The notes beneath the pieces are model-generated. The model was not told where the DNA came from. It worked only from the letters and a program-made list of their open reading frames with translations, and ran no database searches. Source: Scleromitrula shiraiana (Eukaryota; Ascomycota; Leotiomycetes; Helotiales; Sclerotiniaceae). Taken from it: 64,000 bases of DNA. The stretch spans positions 2,480,001 to 2,544,000 of the forward strand of contig JABELC010000003.1 of NCBI GenBank assembly GCA_028455995.1, read 5' to 3'. The number at the start of each line of letters is the position of its first letter. Positions within the stretch are counted from its first letter, which is position 1. Both the position numbers and the translations under genes were made by a program. Shown in pieces: positions 45,191 through 57,938 of the stretch.

Positions 45191-47584
45191 TATGTCGACA
45201 GGTATTCAGGTGCAGATCTTGAATGAATAGTGAATCAAGGTAAGCAATATGTGATCTTCAGAAACAGAAGGGAAAAGATTTCAGATCAAAAACCTAAAGG
45301 TTGGGACCAAAAAACTCTTCTGGGACTGGGTGCTTCCGTGAAATACTTATTCCCCGCAACCAAGGAGCAACCGAAGTGACACTTGCAGTATTTGTAGTAG
45401 TTGCTGCAGTAGCACCCGATATGAACAAAAAGAAAGGTCTATGATGACATGTGGCTGGGACCAGACACAAACGGTGTCTATCATGAATATGCAATTGGAG
45501 GTATTAATGTGTAAACATAACATTGGAAATGCCTCCAGCCGAAGAATTATATCGGGTGATCGTACAAATCAAACTCGGAGGTGCGGGCTTGGTAGATAGC
45601 TAACCTTGTTGTTGGCGCCACGAATACTTACTTATAGTAAACAAAGTGCATATTGCTTAATATTAACAAAGGATTTGACCTTTCAAGCTTTGTTTGCGAA
45701 AGTTTGGAAGTGAGGATCCACGGGTGGAAGCTACATAGTACATACGAACTAAGGCTAAATACCGAGGTTATTGCCACTTTAATTTTCGGATTGATGATAT
45801 TGAAAGAACTAATTATATGTATGTTTCCTAAAATCGATATTCCAAGTTTGCCCAAGCATCTTGTATACTGCAACTAACAGGGTGGGATGATGGCTGTTAA
45901 ATGAAAGATATAAGAATCTTGAACCAGATTTGTTGAGGAAGGTTGGCTTTGAGAAATCATATTAATGCCAAACCTCTGACCACTACAACTTGTATATAAT
46001 TGTTCAACACAAATGTGAATATTGTGAAGTGCCTAGATGAGAGTGAAAGAATCAAATGGCGTAAGATATTGTAAATATTCATTTAAAGCAGCAATAAATT
46101 TTGATCCAAAAGGTTTCGGTACTTCTATGTACCGCATCAAATGGCTGCAGCCATTATCCCGTTGGAGGTTGAATCCCTTTTTTCCCTGAACTTTCTTCCG
46201 AATTTTTTCGTTGTCATTATGAGAGAAGATTCAAAATTCCCTCTGCGTTGTCCTCCACAACTATAAATCCATGTTCAGCTGGCCCATTAATATATTCGGA
46301 ATCATGGCGAATGACTACCTACTGTCCCAAATAATGGAATAGCGATCGATAATTGGCCTCCATGAACCGATTGTTTGTTACATGAAATCCAAGTAAGATC
46401 AAGGTTTTTAAGAAATCTGGACGTAGAAGATGTTGTTACTTTTCTTGAATGGCTTTCGAAGTTCGAGGATTTCGGTCCTTTCGCCAGTTGTTGAACTTCC
46501 GTTTGGAAGAGTTCATGCCCGAAGTGATGGATAAGGTTATATCGAGATTAAATGATATATGTAGTGTCTATTCATATGATAATGGCTTGCATGAATAGTA
46601 TTCCGAAAGACAACATAACCTAAAGTCACATTTAGATCTATCACATAACCATCATATCACAGTAACAGTAGCAGTAAAGTTCTTGTACAGTGGGTCTTTC
46701 AAGTACTTCTTACTATGTAGTCGGATGGAAACGTGAAAGCTTACATATCGGCGACTTGGATACAATAATTCAAATCATAATGGGTTATTTGGACATGGCC
46801 CAGAGTTCCGAATGTAGAGTCCAAAGAGAAGTCGAGAGTTTAGAGTTCATAGTCAAGACTTTCGGACGAGACCACTGCTGTCCGAAGCTCCTGAATTAAT
46901 AACTGCGAAACGGTCTTGGGTCTACAACCATCAAATCAAATCAAATCAAAGTCCAGAATTAAGGAACATAGAGTGAATTAGTTGTTTGGAGTTTCGTCTG
47001 ATTAACCAAGATCTTACCATCTGACAACGAGCTGATTACTTACATGCCATGCTTACATCAAATGCGGGGAAGAGGGAGGGGGAGGAGCTCACGGGGTCTT
47101 TTTGCTAATTCTTAATCCATCTGAAGAATATCAAATGAAATCTTGGCAATAACCCGTGGACAATTTCAACTTGATATAATCGAAACCCTTTTCAGCTCAT
47201 GATGCGACGACTATAGTCTTGGTGACAGATATTGATATGTATTTACACATATCCGAATAGCTACAGCCACAGTACCCCGCAAAACTTTAAGGTTCTTTCC
47301 GGTCCACGGTCCATGGGTCATGGGTGTCAGATCTCTGGGCAGATTTATCTTGCTACCTTACTTTAAACGATAGTATTAAATCTTACCGCTCGGATTGTCC
47401 ATAGACTTCCGCATATTAGACCTTCGTAATGAATCATCGCCAATTCTAGCTATACCAATGTCTCTCAGCATCATCCTAACAATAGCAACGTATTCCCCCA
47501 AACTCCAATTGATACTCTTCAATCTCGATAACCACGTTTCGAGACAGATCATGTGAGGTCCTCAAATGCTATTGATTCCCACTC
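45191..47584. other. 2.4-kb intergenic, no gene supported
   Basis: Promoter of the glucanase, then AT-rich DNA. Overlapping 74-81 aa frames on both strands at 45628-45877 have no motif. CAAAT pentamers lie at 46927-46949, and CAGTAA units near 46660-46676. Confidence 0.6.
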
Positions 47585-47944
47585 CTATCGTGAAGAACTC
47601 CCTGCTTGGTTTTCCGCCTCCTTCATTCTTTCTTGATCATCTTTCCATTGTTTCTCGAGTTGAATTCTTTTTTGCATGATTGATGGATCGAGAAATGGTT
47701 GAGGGGTTGCTGAAGAGTTAAATTCTATAACTATAGAGTGGGTGAGAATTATGAATCTTGGGATTGAATGTGAAGATAGATGATAGTAGATGACGAGGAT
47801 ATACTAACCTTTGATATCTCCAACTCGTGCACCTATCGATAAATCATCTTTGGACATTGGAGGCTGAGTGTAGGATAGACTCGAATTGTTTGGCTTTGGT
47901 GGTTGAAGAGAACCTTTTAATAAAGGTCGCTTTGATTCTGACAT
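47585..47944 (-). CDS. Small spliced protein of unknown function (93 aa)
   Basis: Two exons, 47944-47809 and 47730-47585, were found by reading the minus strand. The ATG is followed by a 136-nt frame ending in a GTTAGT donor. A CTATAG acceptor 78 nt later continues the same frame to TAG. The product runs MSESKRPLLKGSLQPPKPNN at the start, then a middle with DDLSIGARVGDIKVIEF, and a charged helix (MQKRIQLEKQWKDDQERMK) before a Ser-rich end. No signal peptide or TM segment. Composition, splice phase and codon use look like a real gene, but I do not recognise the family. It is divergent from the Leu3-like regulator. Confidence 0.72.
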
Positions 47945-48830
47945 TGTATTCTAGCTGGTACTCTTCTCGCATCCGTTTAATGATTTAGAAACTAATTGAG
48001 TACTTGTATGTATTGGATGTATGTATATGATTCTCGTCGAGGCTTAATCAATACTATGTATCAATATCATAGGTTACCTACATAGCATATTCAACCTTAC
48101 CTAGGTAGTGAATATCGAAGGTCGGTAAAAGTTCGCATGCATACTATATAGTTCTATACGCAGTAGCGACTTATCAGTATCTTTCTCGGATGTTTCTTGA
48201 TTATGGGTAGTAGTAGTAGTTATCAGTGTCTTTTATAAAATCACCAGAATGTATTCAACAAGCCAACTACTCTTATTATTGCTACCCAGCACCTCCTGTG
48301 CCTCCTGTGCCTCCTATGCCTCCTATGCCTCCTTTAACTTTCAATTCGTGTTGACTCGGTTAAACTCTGGCTATCATCGGACAACAGGAAAATCCGATAA
48401 AAATTTATACGGTCACCACTTTACTACTATATACTCGATATTCTTGTATGACTTATCACAATCCCCCGGGAATCCATCCACTGGTGCCCCATCCATCATC
48501 CCCCAAGCCCCCAAAGTCCCCAAAATCCCCATCCAATGAGTAAGATCCTACCTTAGAGCCCGTGCTCAGAACAAATCCCACTTCAACAAGCCCACAGTCT
48601 TGAGATAAGTAAATCTCTTCCATTTCCCTTTGATTTTAGCTTGAAGGAATCTAAACAGTCCCCCCACCATCCGTAATCGGACTCATATCGACGAAAGGAG
48701 CGACACCGGACAGCCAATTTGACCCATTGCACAACACAGACATATTGAAACTAATTCGAGAGTCGCATTATCCAATTCCAAGTGACAAGGAGGCCCGGCT
48801 CGAAATCATCCGATAAAGGCGAAGGCGTGC
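47945..48830. other. Divergent promoter region with 9-mer repeat
   Basis: This separates the small gene from the zinc-cluster regulator. CCTCCTGTG/CCTCCTATG 9-mers lie at 48291-48333. A 96-aa frame at 48249-48539 includes this repeat and is probably leader sequence or chance. Confidence 0.55.
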
Positions 48831-51235
48831 ATGGAGCCTACTCACAGCATTACAGGTGGAGGAGGGGTTACTGGTACTTCTTCCAGCCCTACAACAACTG
48901 TTAGGCCAGGAACAGGAAATGGAAGTGGTTTCAAAAGAAAGAGGAGTGGCGCTGGATTCGAAAGCAGTCCTGGAACTGGAGGTGAAGCAGAAGATGAAGA
49001 AGCCGAGAGAAGAAGACAACCAGGTGTGAAGAGAGCTTGTAATGAATGTCGTCAACAAAAGGTGAGTCAAAATTTGAAAATAACATAAGTCTTAACTAAA
49101 TAAGATGATATATTAAATCATGAGATGAATATCTCTTACAACTCCCTCATTATTTCCAATTCCATCAGAGATTTTTATCGCACAATCGCTAACTATTAGT
49201 CATTATAGCTTAGGTGCGATGTCGTTCAAGATCCCTTTACCACTTGCACTCGCTGCAATCGATTGAAGCTTGAGTGTAAGATCGAATCAAACTTCAAGAG
49301 AGTTGGGAAAAGAAGTAAGCATGCAGAAATGGAGAAGCAGATTGAAAGATTACAGCGGAACTTAGCACAAGCTCGACAAGCAGGTTTTATACCTAATGAT
49401 GAAGACGAGCTACAATCTCCAATTGCAAATGGCGTCTATCAGCATTCGAGGAACCAATCGTATATTGGATCGGAAGAAGCAGTGTCATCTCTGTTACATT
49501 TAAGGCAGGGAGGTTCTTACAATTTACCACAGTTCGCACGACAGATTGAAAATGTGGGCTTGACGGAGGACGCCATTAACCATTTGTTCAGCGAGTTTTT
49601 CATTTGGTACCATCCATACCTACCTTTTTTGATCCCCGAAAAAACCCCCGACCAATACTACCAACAAAGTCCTCTACTTTTCTGGTCTATTATAGCTGTT
49701 GCCGCTCGTCGATATTCAGTAGACCTTGCTTTGTTGAGCAATCTTAGTGAACCTGTCACTAAATTGTTATGGCACACTGTTGGTGAAGTACCTAACAATT
49801 ACCATGTTGTTAAAGCCTTGATTTTGATTTGTACTTGGCCATTCCCAACAACCACCACTTCCACAGATCCGACACACATCTTATGTGGTGCAATGATGAA
49901 AGCTGCCACTGGTATTGGACTTCATAGACCTAGTCACACACAGGACTTTTCTCGAGTATCTGTTGATCTCAACAGAGAGCAGCTGCATGACCGAGTTGTG
50001 ACATGGGCTGTCTGCAATATCGTAGCACAAAGCACAGCCACTGGTTATGGTCAACCTGCATCCACTTTGTATGATTGGACACTTGCAGTTCGACCTGGAG
50101 AGGATGGTCCATTTAAATTATCGCCAGAACTGGAAGCTCGATTGCAAATTGAGCGATTCTGTGATAAGGTTTCAAAAGAGATGTATAGCAGTGCTAGTGA
50201 TCCTAGAGGTGTTGCTGGCGATGAGCTTCGTGCTATGTTGACTCGAGTTTATCGCCGAGAATATGAGGAACTTAGAGTTTCTATTTTATCGAGGCAGAAC
50301 TTATCTCCAATCGTCAACTTACACCTCAAGGCCGCTGGGCTTCATCTACGACTTTCTGCTTTCTTCGATTCTAGTACCACCCAAGGTTACATGGACGATT
50401 TGATGGGATTATGGCGAGCTACAACTGGATTTTTAGACCTTGTGTTTGAACTTGAAGCCCCGTCAACCGACAACAGAACCGGCGGCATACTTCAGTTTGC
50501 AACAGGCTATATCCTACAGATGGTTTTGGCTGCTTGCTTCACCTTACTCAAACTTCTAGGTTCATTCTTCGCGAGAGAAATTGATTACGAGCGCGGTCGT
50601 CAATTGTTTCATAGGACCATCTCAGCCATCAGGACAATGAGCGTCAGGAATAATGATTTACCGTGGAGACTTGCAGAACTTATGGTTCAAATGTATAACG
50701 GCGCTAGGGTTGAAGCGCGACAAATTATACAAATGGGTAATGGTAATAGTAATACAGATATAGGTACGGTTATAGACGATAGTTTACAATTGAAGGTTCG
50801 TTGTCGGATGAGTATGAGCTTGGTATTCGATTCGATTTGGAGATGGAGGGAAGAATATCAAGCCCATGGTAGAAATCTCGAAAGTTAGTATTTCCCCTCC
50901 TTCATCAACCAGCCATGAACTAATAAGCAATAATAGCAACTATGCGAAATCCAACGAATCCCGACAGTTCGAATGAATCATCAGCTTCGTCAACTCATCT
51001 AGACAGTACTCTGATGCCTCCTTCTAATCAAATCCAGAACCAGCTCTTGGCTGTTACTGGCGCAGTCACCCCTAATAATGGTCTTAGCGGGGCAAATACT
51101 ATGCTCGGCGGAGGCGTCTACAATGAAAGCAATTACGAAGTATTCGATCCTCTAAATTGGATGTTAGATGGATTGGTCGATTTTCCTTACAGCTTTTCCG
51201 CGGTACAGGGAATTGAGGCCAATGGATTGGGTTGA
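48831..51235 (+). CDS. Zn2Cys6 transcription factor, Leu3/LeuB type
   Basis: Three exons, 48831-49061, 49209-50883 and 50937-51235, give 734 aa. Intron 1 (GTGAGT...TATAG) splits the zinc cluster between CNECRQQK and LRCD. Intron 2 is GTTAGT...AATAG. The cluster is C70-X2-C73-X6-C80-X9-C90-X2-C93-X6-C100, the same spacing as yeast Leu3. It is followed by the Leu3-like linker SNFKRVGKRSKHAEMEKQIE and a short coiled coil. The middle region (about 185-560) is the fungal transcription-factor domain, and the C-terminus contains an acidic/aromatic end (NYEVFDPLNWMLDGLVDF). Leu3/LeuB activates branched-chain amino-acid and nitrogen genes when bound by isopropylmalate. That is family knowledge, not seen here. 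Confidence 0.88.
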
Positions 51236-52269
51236 TAACATTTGCATAATTTCGCATTGGATACTTATATGCATGCACATACAAATATGGATTGGAAATA
51301 CGATATTACTTCTTCGATAAAATTCCTTGTTGCATATACCTTGGAAAGAAGTACAAAAGTTTTGTTTACATGACGTTCGACGAATTTTATGGTGCAATGC
51401 ATACGATGTGTTATGAATTTTCACGGTCTTTCTAGTTTTCAGCTCCCTTGGATAGGGATGTGGATGTGGATCAGGATGTGGGCATGGATACGAAGAACGA
51501 TTTATGAGTGTATCATTCTCCTCCTTTTACATATACAACACATCATAACGACTTTTCCCTCAACCAAAAGAAAACACAAAAATAATTAAAAAAAAACACC
51601 TACGAATGTTACGACGATGTTTAGTACTGGGTCACTCGGTTGCTTGGTTACTTGTTTGGACGGTGGATACAAATACCCTTTTGAGTTTTTGCTTTACTTC
51701 ACTTTACTTCGTTTTACTTTTTTTCGCTTTATAATAGTTTAAATATTAATACTTTCTACCTACATATGATATGATATGATATGATATGATGTGATGTGAT
51801 GTGATGTGATGTGCCTTTTCTTGATTAACTACCTTCTTACATGTTTTGGTTTGGTTCTAAATTATGCACTAACATTGTAGGTATATCAGGGTAGGATCAT
51901 TCAATTATGAAGAGCATACAATAATGTTCTGAGTATATATAGATTGAGTATTATACAGATGAGAAAATACATTACGATTGTAATTATGTAACTAAGTTCT
52001 ATCCATCTAGACATCCATCTACCCATTAAATAAATCCCACATCCAACACCCAACTCGTAACTCATCCGACTCGGAAATATATGATAATAGATAGGAATAA
52101 CTAAAGAAAAAAGCTAAAAGATTAGAAGGAATGAGAAGAAATAAAACCGACACCAAGACCGAAAACAAAAGAGAGACAAGAAAAAAGGAATTATAAAAAT
52201 ACGATAAAGTTCTTATACACCAAGCACCAAGCACCAAAAGGCCGACCAATCGAGAACAATTAACTTCAC
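51236..52269. other. Convergent spacer with pentamer repeat
   Basis: 3' flanks of two genes. GATAT then GATGT pentamers lie at 51768-51812. No gene seen. Confidence 0.6.
51768..51812 (+). repeat. Compound pentamer (GATAT)n-(GATGT)n
   Basis: About five ATGAT units turn into about five GTGAT units. Confidence 0.9.
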
Positions 52270-54920
52270 TCAAACCATTATATCTCCATGTTTCCATCCC
52301 TGACCCCTTCTCTCACCATACCCACCACCACCGCCATATCCACCATCGCTGTCACCCCACCCCTTCTCATCCATATCCTCCCACTCCCAATCCTCCGCAT
52401 ACGAATCCTCATTTTGATCATGCCACTCCAACATACTCTCGTCCTTCCCCACATACCCCTCCACAACCTCCACCCTCCTCCGATTAACCCACGCCACCAC
52501 CGTCCCAAACGCCACCACCGATATCGCAAGCAAATACTGCGTAACCTGCAACATGAAGCCCCTCGTCAACTGTCCGCCGCCATTATTCTCGCGCAGCGTA
52601 ATAAACTGCAAGGCGGCGCCCGCCATGCTGATGGCGCCGGCGGCAGAGGACATGTTTCCGGCGGCGAAGGAAAGAATGGTCATGGTGTAGGGTTTCATGC
52701 GGTCGGAGTTGGCCCAGAAGATGGACATGAACCAGCCGATGAAGAAGAGGACGGCGGGGAAGAGGGCGATGGGGAAGAGGATTCGTTGGATGTCGACGGC
52801 TAGTTTGAGCGTGGGGTAGATGGAGGTTGTGTTGTGGTTGTGGTTGTGGCCGAAGAGGCGCAGTTGTACTCGGTTGGTTTGTGTGGCTACGTTGTGGACG
52901 AAGGGGATCGAAAAGGTGCAGTTGAAGTCGGTTCGGAGGACGCTGCAGATTCCTGGTTGGAGAGGAGGGATATGTTAGTTTATTGTGGCTTTAGAATGGG
53001 ATATTAATCTTGTTCGAATGGAATATGATTGATCAAGAAGTGAAGTGAAGTGAAGCTAATCTTGAGAAAACAAACATACCAAAATAACCAACTCGAAAGT
53101 TGGGAACGTGGTTTCCATTGGCTTGCCCACTAAAGACATCGATCGTGAAGAATTCGCGGAAAATCCAAGCATTGAACATGCAGCCCGACAAAACCAAACC
53201 TATGATCATTTACTCGTATTAGATAAAATGTTCATAATGGGAAGGATAGTGATATTAAGCTAATATCCGCAAATAAATTTCGAAGGAACGTACCAAATAA
53301 CGCAAGAATCGGAATTCCCAAAATAAAAAACCCCCATCTCCTCCATTTAATAGGTTGCTTTAAATGTTCCGGAATTCTATCTTCAAGTCTGTGAATATAT
53401 ATCAAGGCTTCTTTAAGCTTGTATTCAATGTTTCTCCGATATTCATCAAACTGATACTGTTCTCTTTCGAATTGATCGTAATGATGGTCGAGTTCAATGC
53501 GAGCATCATGAACCATCTTAAGTTGTCGTGCTACTTCGCGCTTGGCGTGAGCAACATTATCATTTTCCATATCTAGATTTTGCTCTTTATCTCTGAAGTG
53601 TGACATTACCTTATGATGAGCTTCGCGTCTTTGAGAATCTTCGTAACCTGGGAGGCCTTCATTGTATTCGTGACTGCGGTGTCGTAGCCCCTTCTCAAAT
53701 TCTGCTCGCCTCCCATATTCTTCTTTCTGTAACTTATGATCCCTAGCTAATTCTCTCTCACCATGCCTTCTTTTAGCATCTAACTCTTGTTCTAATTCAT
53801 ACTCGCGTCGTTTCATATCATCGCGTACTTGCTTTGCTATAACTCTTTCTGCTTCCTCTCTGTGCCTTTGCATCTCATCAGCGCTTGCGCGTGCCATTCT
53901 CATTCTTTCCATCTCCAGTTCTCTGCTTATTCTCTCTGTTCCTAGTATTCGAGCCTCTTGCTGCTTTCCTAAATTTTCGTCAAAAGTTACCAAGTTTTCC
54001 TGAGGGATATCTGGGGGATCTCTTCGTCGATTTTTTTCAAATCTCTCTTCTTCTAATTTCTGGGCCTCTGCCTGCGCTCTCGCTGTTCGCTTAAAAGCCG
54101 CCGCCTTCTTTGCCTCTCTTTGTCTTTTCTCTCCAGTCTTCTCCATTTCCTTCAAATACATCTCCTCCTCGTCTGGATCCAGAATTCCCATCCCACCCAT
54201 AGACTTGAGCTCACGCATTTTTTCCTTCCCCCCGCCCACATCCTTCCCCCAACCAAAAAGTCCTCTGAATCCCCCTTTCCTCTGTGTTTGATTGCGTTCA
54301 TATTCCCGGTCTTCTAGCCCACTTCTCCATTCAATCTGTTGCCTCTCCTGATCCTTCTTTGCTTGCGTCTCCCAATCTTTTTGTCTCTTTTCCTGATCTT
54401 TCTGCATTTTAGTTGACATATCTTGCCGCTCCTCCTGAACATTCTGTTGCTGTTCCCATTCCTTCTGCTCTTTCTCTGCTCGATTTGTCATTTCCTTCTC
54501 CATAGCTTTCCGTTCTCGATCTTGTTTGTTCCGCTCTTCCTCGGCTTGCTTTTCCGCTGTCCTTTGCTGATCCCGCTGTTCCTGCTCCACAATTGTCTGA
54601 TCCAGTTTTCGTTGCCTTTCCAGTCGCTTGGTTTGTTTTTTCAATTCTTTTTCCTGATCTTTCCGCTCTTGCTTTTCCTCCTTCTTCCGCGCTTTCTCTT
54701 CAGGAGTATCGCTCCACCGCTGCCACCAGTGTTTCGCAGGCGTGGAGGTTTTGTCTCGCTTGAATGACCACCATCTACTAGACCCGCTATTATCCTCGGA
54801 GGTTAACTTCTTTTCAGCTTTCTTGTTCTTTTTGTCGAGCTTCTTCGCGTCTTCAGAGATCTTGTTCCTGCTCGATGAAACCTTCCTCGCTAACCCGAAC
54901 AGTGCCCTAGCCGCAAACAT
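52270..54920 (-). CDS. Long coiled-coil protein fused to a Fig1-like four-helix membrane domain
   Basis: Three exons, 54920-53294, 53199-53080 and 52952-52270, give 809 aa. Introns are GTACGT...CATAG and GTATGT...ACCAG. Residues 1 to about 515 are Glu/Lys/Arg/Gln-rich coiled coil with repeated KDQEKRQKDWE-type heptads and no Cys. The first TM (WGFFILGIPILALFGLVLSG) spans the exon 1/2 junction. Next comes an extracellular loop with RVGYFGICSVLRTDFNC, where C585 and C594 match the claudin-like G-x-F-G-x-C-x8-C motif of Fig1/Sur7-type proteins. TM2 is LFPIALFPAVLFFIGWFMS, TM3 TILSFAAGNMSSAAGAISMA, TM4 QVTQYLLAISVVAFGTVVAW. The tail is acidic and Gly/Trp-rich. Fig1 relatives act in Ca2+ influx and cell fusion. 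The fused coiled coil is unusual to me. Confidence 0.8.
52290..52980. other. C-rich to G-rich skew block (switch near 52610)
   Basis: C-rich 52295-52560, G-rich 52620-52960. It lies within exon 3 of the coiled-coil/Fig1-like gene. Confidence 0.55.
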
Positions 54921-55985
54921 TCGAATATTTTTCGCTATTGTTGGGCATCATAATCTGTTAGTGGTAAGAATCATTAAAACTTGATGTAGTGTTGATCGCG
55001 ACTGGGAAACTTAAAGGATACCAAAACCGTAAATTGTTGGTGGGAGGGATGCTTGAACTATCTCTCGTGTGAGAAAAGCGGACAAAGACCTTCATAACAG
55101 CCATGATCTGATCCTGTGATTGTAAGTTATTACGACCTTGGAACAACGACCAAACCATACCCACATCTAGGATACGGCGCTTCTATGTTGAATTGTGGCT
55201 GTTGATTTAGGATTGAAACACACGTCAATTTTCGTCGGGTGTACCAACTAAGATAGAGATCAATTGAACTGTACATTATATTCGAACTGCAGACAAATGA
55301 TAGGAGTCGCTTATAAACTTTGGTCGTGGCCATAAGAGCGCGCGTATTTTGCTCAGCCTGTTTTTGTGGCTGTCGACCTTTGTTGGCCACCAACACAGGC
55401 AATCCTTGGAATACCTAAGTAGCCTGTATACTGAGGCGCAAAAGTGGAATGCAAAACAAAGTTGTCAAGCAATTTTTATATCAAAAAGTGTTGGTCACGA
55501 CGACTATTTGTTTGTTAAGATGTAGTAGCCTGATTATTAAGCATTGAATTGCCTCATCATTCATTTCCTTACCCCATTGATACAGACGCCGTGCCTAAAA
55601 TCATGAGGACAATTCAAAATACGTAAAGCGAGTAAAAGAGATCAAAGCGATGTTGAAAGTTTCAGACTATAGTAGAATAGTGTTGAACAAGGTAGAAGAC
55701 CAATTCTGGCCGAACTTTGGGGATGAGAAGAATTTCTTCCAACTTTTGACCTTTCTTGGCCTTGTAGTTAATGGCTTTGCCTCCAAACCGAGCTGTGGGA
55801 GTTGAGCTTATGTTGCGTTATATCATACCCAATAAGTAGCTCCCGAATCAGTTCCAGGAGCTTGAACCACAACAGTTTGAATTTCTTTTCCCCCCGCAGA
55901 TCTACTCTCGAGCTGTGCTTGATACATTGATATATATTCACAATCACCACCTAATTAACATCAATCTCTAACAATTTATTGAACA
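54921..55985. other. Divergent intergenic, no gene seen
   Basis: Promoters of two divergent genes. Minus-strand frames of 60-90 aa at 54958-55402 and 55768-55950 lack motifs. Confidence 0.6.
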
Positions 55986-56761
55986 ATGGCGTCCAGATAC
56001 AATATCATCGATTATGATTCTGACAATGAGGACGATGGAGACTATCCTGGCCCGAGCAATAACAATCTGGTTTCAGCAGCGCAATTCGTCGTTAAACTTT
56101 TAGACCGACAAGGAATTGATTATGCTTTAATGGGAGCATTTGCTCTCAAATGTTGTGGAAGTAATCGTGATACATATAATGTCGATATTACCGTTAACAC
56201 TTCCATGAAGCGACTCTGGCAAATAATTGAACCAGAAGATCGGTAATTGCCACGGAAGATATTCCTTTAAATATATACTGACATATTACTAGATTGGTGA
56301 TTCCTAAATCCCGACTAGTCGCGGACGTGATGAAGATATTCGTAAAAACCGGACCTACGTACGATAACTGTGCAGAAACAAAATTGGTTGAGGTTGAACT
56401 GATTTCTCCTGGTGAGCAAGCATTGAAACCATGAGATTAGAAATGAGTGGAATACTGGTTAACGCAACCCTAAGGATCAAATGGAACTCCAAGAGATATC
56501 AAAAATCATCAACAAACTATCATTGTACCGAGTATATCTGGAGAACTCATGACCTTCAAGGCTTTAGATGTCTTCTATCTATTGAGAAGCAAATTAGATA
56601 TTATCGCAGCACGTGGAGCTCCCAAAGACTTCTTGGATGCACAATTTATAGTAAATCGTTGGTCGCAGGAGATTGCAAAGATTCAAGGATTCTCGGAAGA
56701 AGATATGGTGAAAAGTAACATCGACTTGCAATTGATGTTGACATCACCACCATCTCCATAG
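55986..56761 (+). CDS. Nucleotidyltransferase-fold-like protein, fungal, function unknown
   Basis: Three exons, 55986-56242, 56293-56411 and 56475-56761, give 220 aa. Introns are GTAATT...ACTAG and GTGAGC...CTAAG. An acidic start (IDYDSDNEDDGDY) precedes a helix and LLDRQGIDYALMGAFALKCC, then GSNRDTYNVDITV. This resembles the G-G/S-x-x-x-x-D-x-D-hydrophobic signature of nucleotidyltransferase-like proteins found in many fungi, but the usual first Asp of the D-V-D pair is Asn here. Later blocks are RLVADVMKIFVKTGPTYDN and ELMTFKALDVFYLLRSKLD, with RGAPKDFLDAQFIV, typical of the second half of such domains. Catalytic activity is doubtful because of the Asn. No genomic context suggests a partner. 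Confidence 0.7.
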
Positions 56762-57938
56762 CATGGAGTAGTTGTCTGTATTGTAAGATATTGAGAAAAT
56801 GGGAAAACAAAATTGTTTGTACAGTATGTATTTGTGGACTGGCGTTTCATTGAGGAGGAAATTACCACTTGCACTTTGCTTTTGAATCTTGCAAAGCTGT
56901 GCAGTTAAGGAAATAGAAACTGCAGTGTAAACCACTGTGTATTATCTGTTGTAACAGTAACAGTAACAGTAGTTCAGGGCTAAAGAAGTACCTATTACAT
57001 CAATATTGAAGGAATTGAATGTAGTATCAAGGGAGGATTCGATACTGTATGCAAATTACGGAACAGACGCACCTAAAGGCCGGAGGCATCTACATACACA
57101 GTAGATTTGCCCAGGAGGTGGAATATAGATTGCATGTATATGACAGATGCACATCTGATATGTACAGATGCAGTACACATATAGTTCTAGTTCGGTCCTG
57201 TGGTGAGCTGAATTGATCGAGGGAAGAATACATTGGTTGATTCCTTATGAATGAAAAAATGAAGATGTAATCGTGATACCATTACTAACCTTACATATAT
57301 AAGTTCTGCAGTGTTCATGATTATTTGGGCGAAGAAAAGATGCTCAGATTATACAAACGGATATTTTTTCGGGAACATACATGTTGACGATGATGCAACA
57401 TAGGTATAGTATAGTTGCTTTCTCTAGATGTATAGAATTTATATTGTTTCCTTCTTTTTATGCTGTTGTATTCTTGTACCAGTACTCGTATGCTCTTTCA
57501 AGACCTCAAGCTCTTGCAGTCGTTGTCTTGATTAATTGGAAGTTGTCGATCTTTGGATGGGATAGGATGTGTAACCTTACTTTGCGGCGATGGAATCGGC
57601 AATCAAAAGGCTGAAAGCAACGTGACGGCCCTCCGAGTCTATGACAGCCCTGCAATTCAGAACAACTACAATTTTGAACATTGGAATATAGTGAATCCAT
57701 TACTGGTACTTTTACCATAACTTTCACGATTTAATTCAAAGCTTTGAAGTCTGCTTGTTACATTTGATATCTACTTATACAGCAAAAGCAATAAATCGTT
57801 TTCAATCAATTCTCAAAAAGCATTCCAAGGCTATAATATAAATTCGACTACGATACGATGAAATCATGGATCCTCATAGATGTCTATTTTGAACTCATTC
57901 AAGATGCCTTTCTGAAGGTATAATAACATCTACGAAGT
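56762..57938. other. Intergenic, no gene seen
   Basis: AT-rich. AACAGT repeats at 56949-56969. ORF-like segments at 57381-57727 lie on both strands and have no motif. Confidence 0.6.

Noticed and set aside
53885..54984. Several Leu/Phe/Ser-rich + strand frames looking like membrane proteins
   Set aside because: Antisense of Glu/Lys-rich coiled-coil codons reads as Phe/Leu/Ser. No independent signals.
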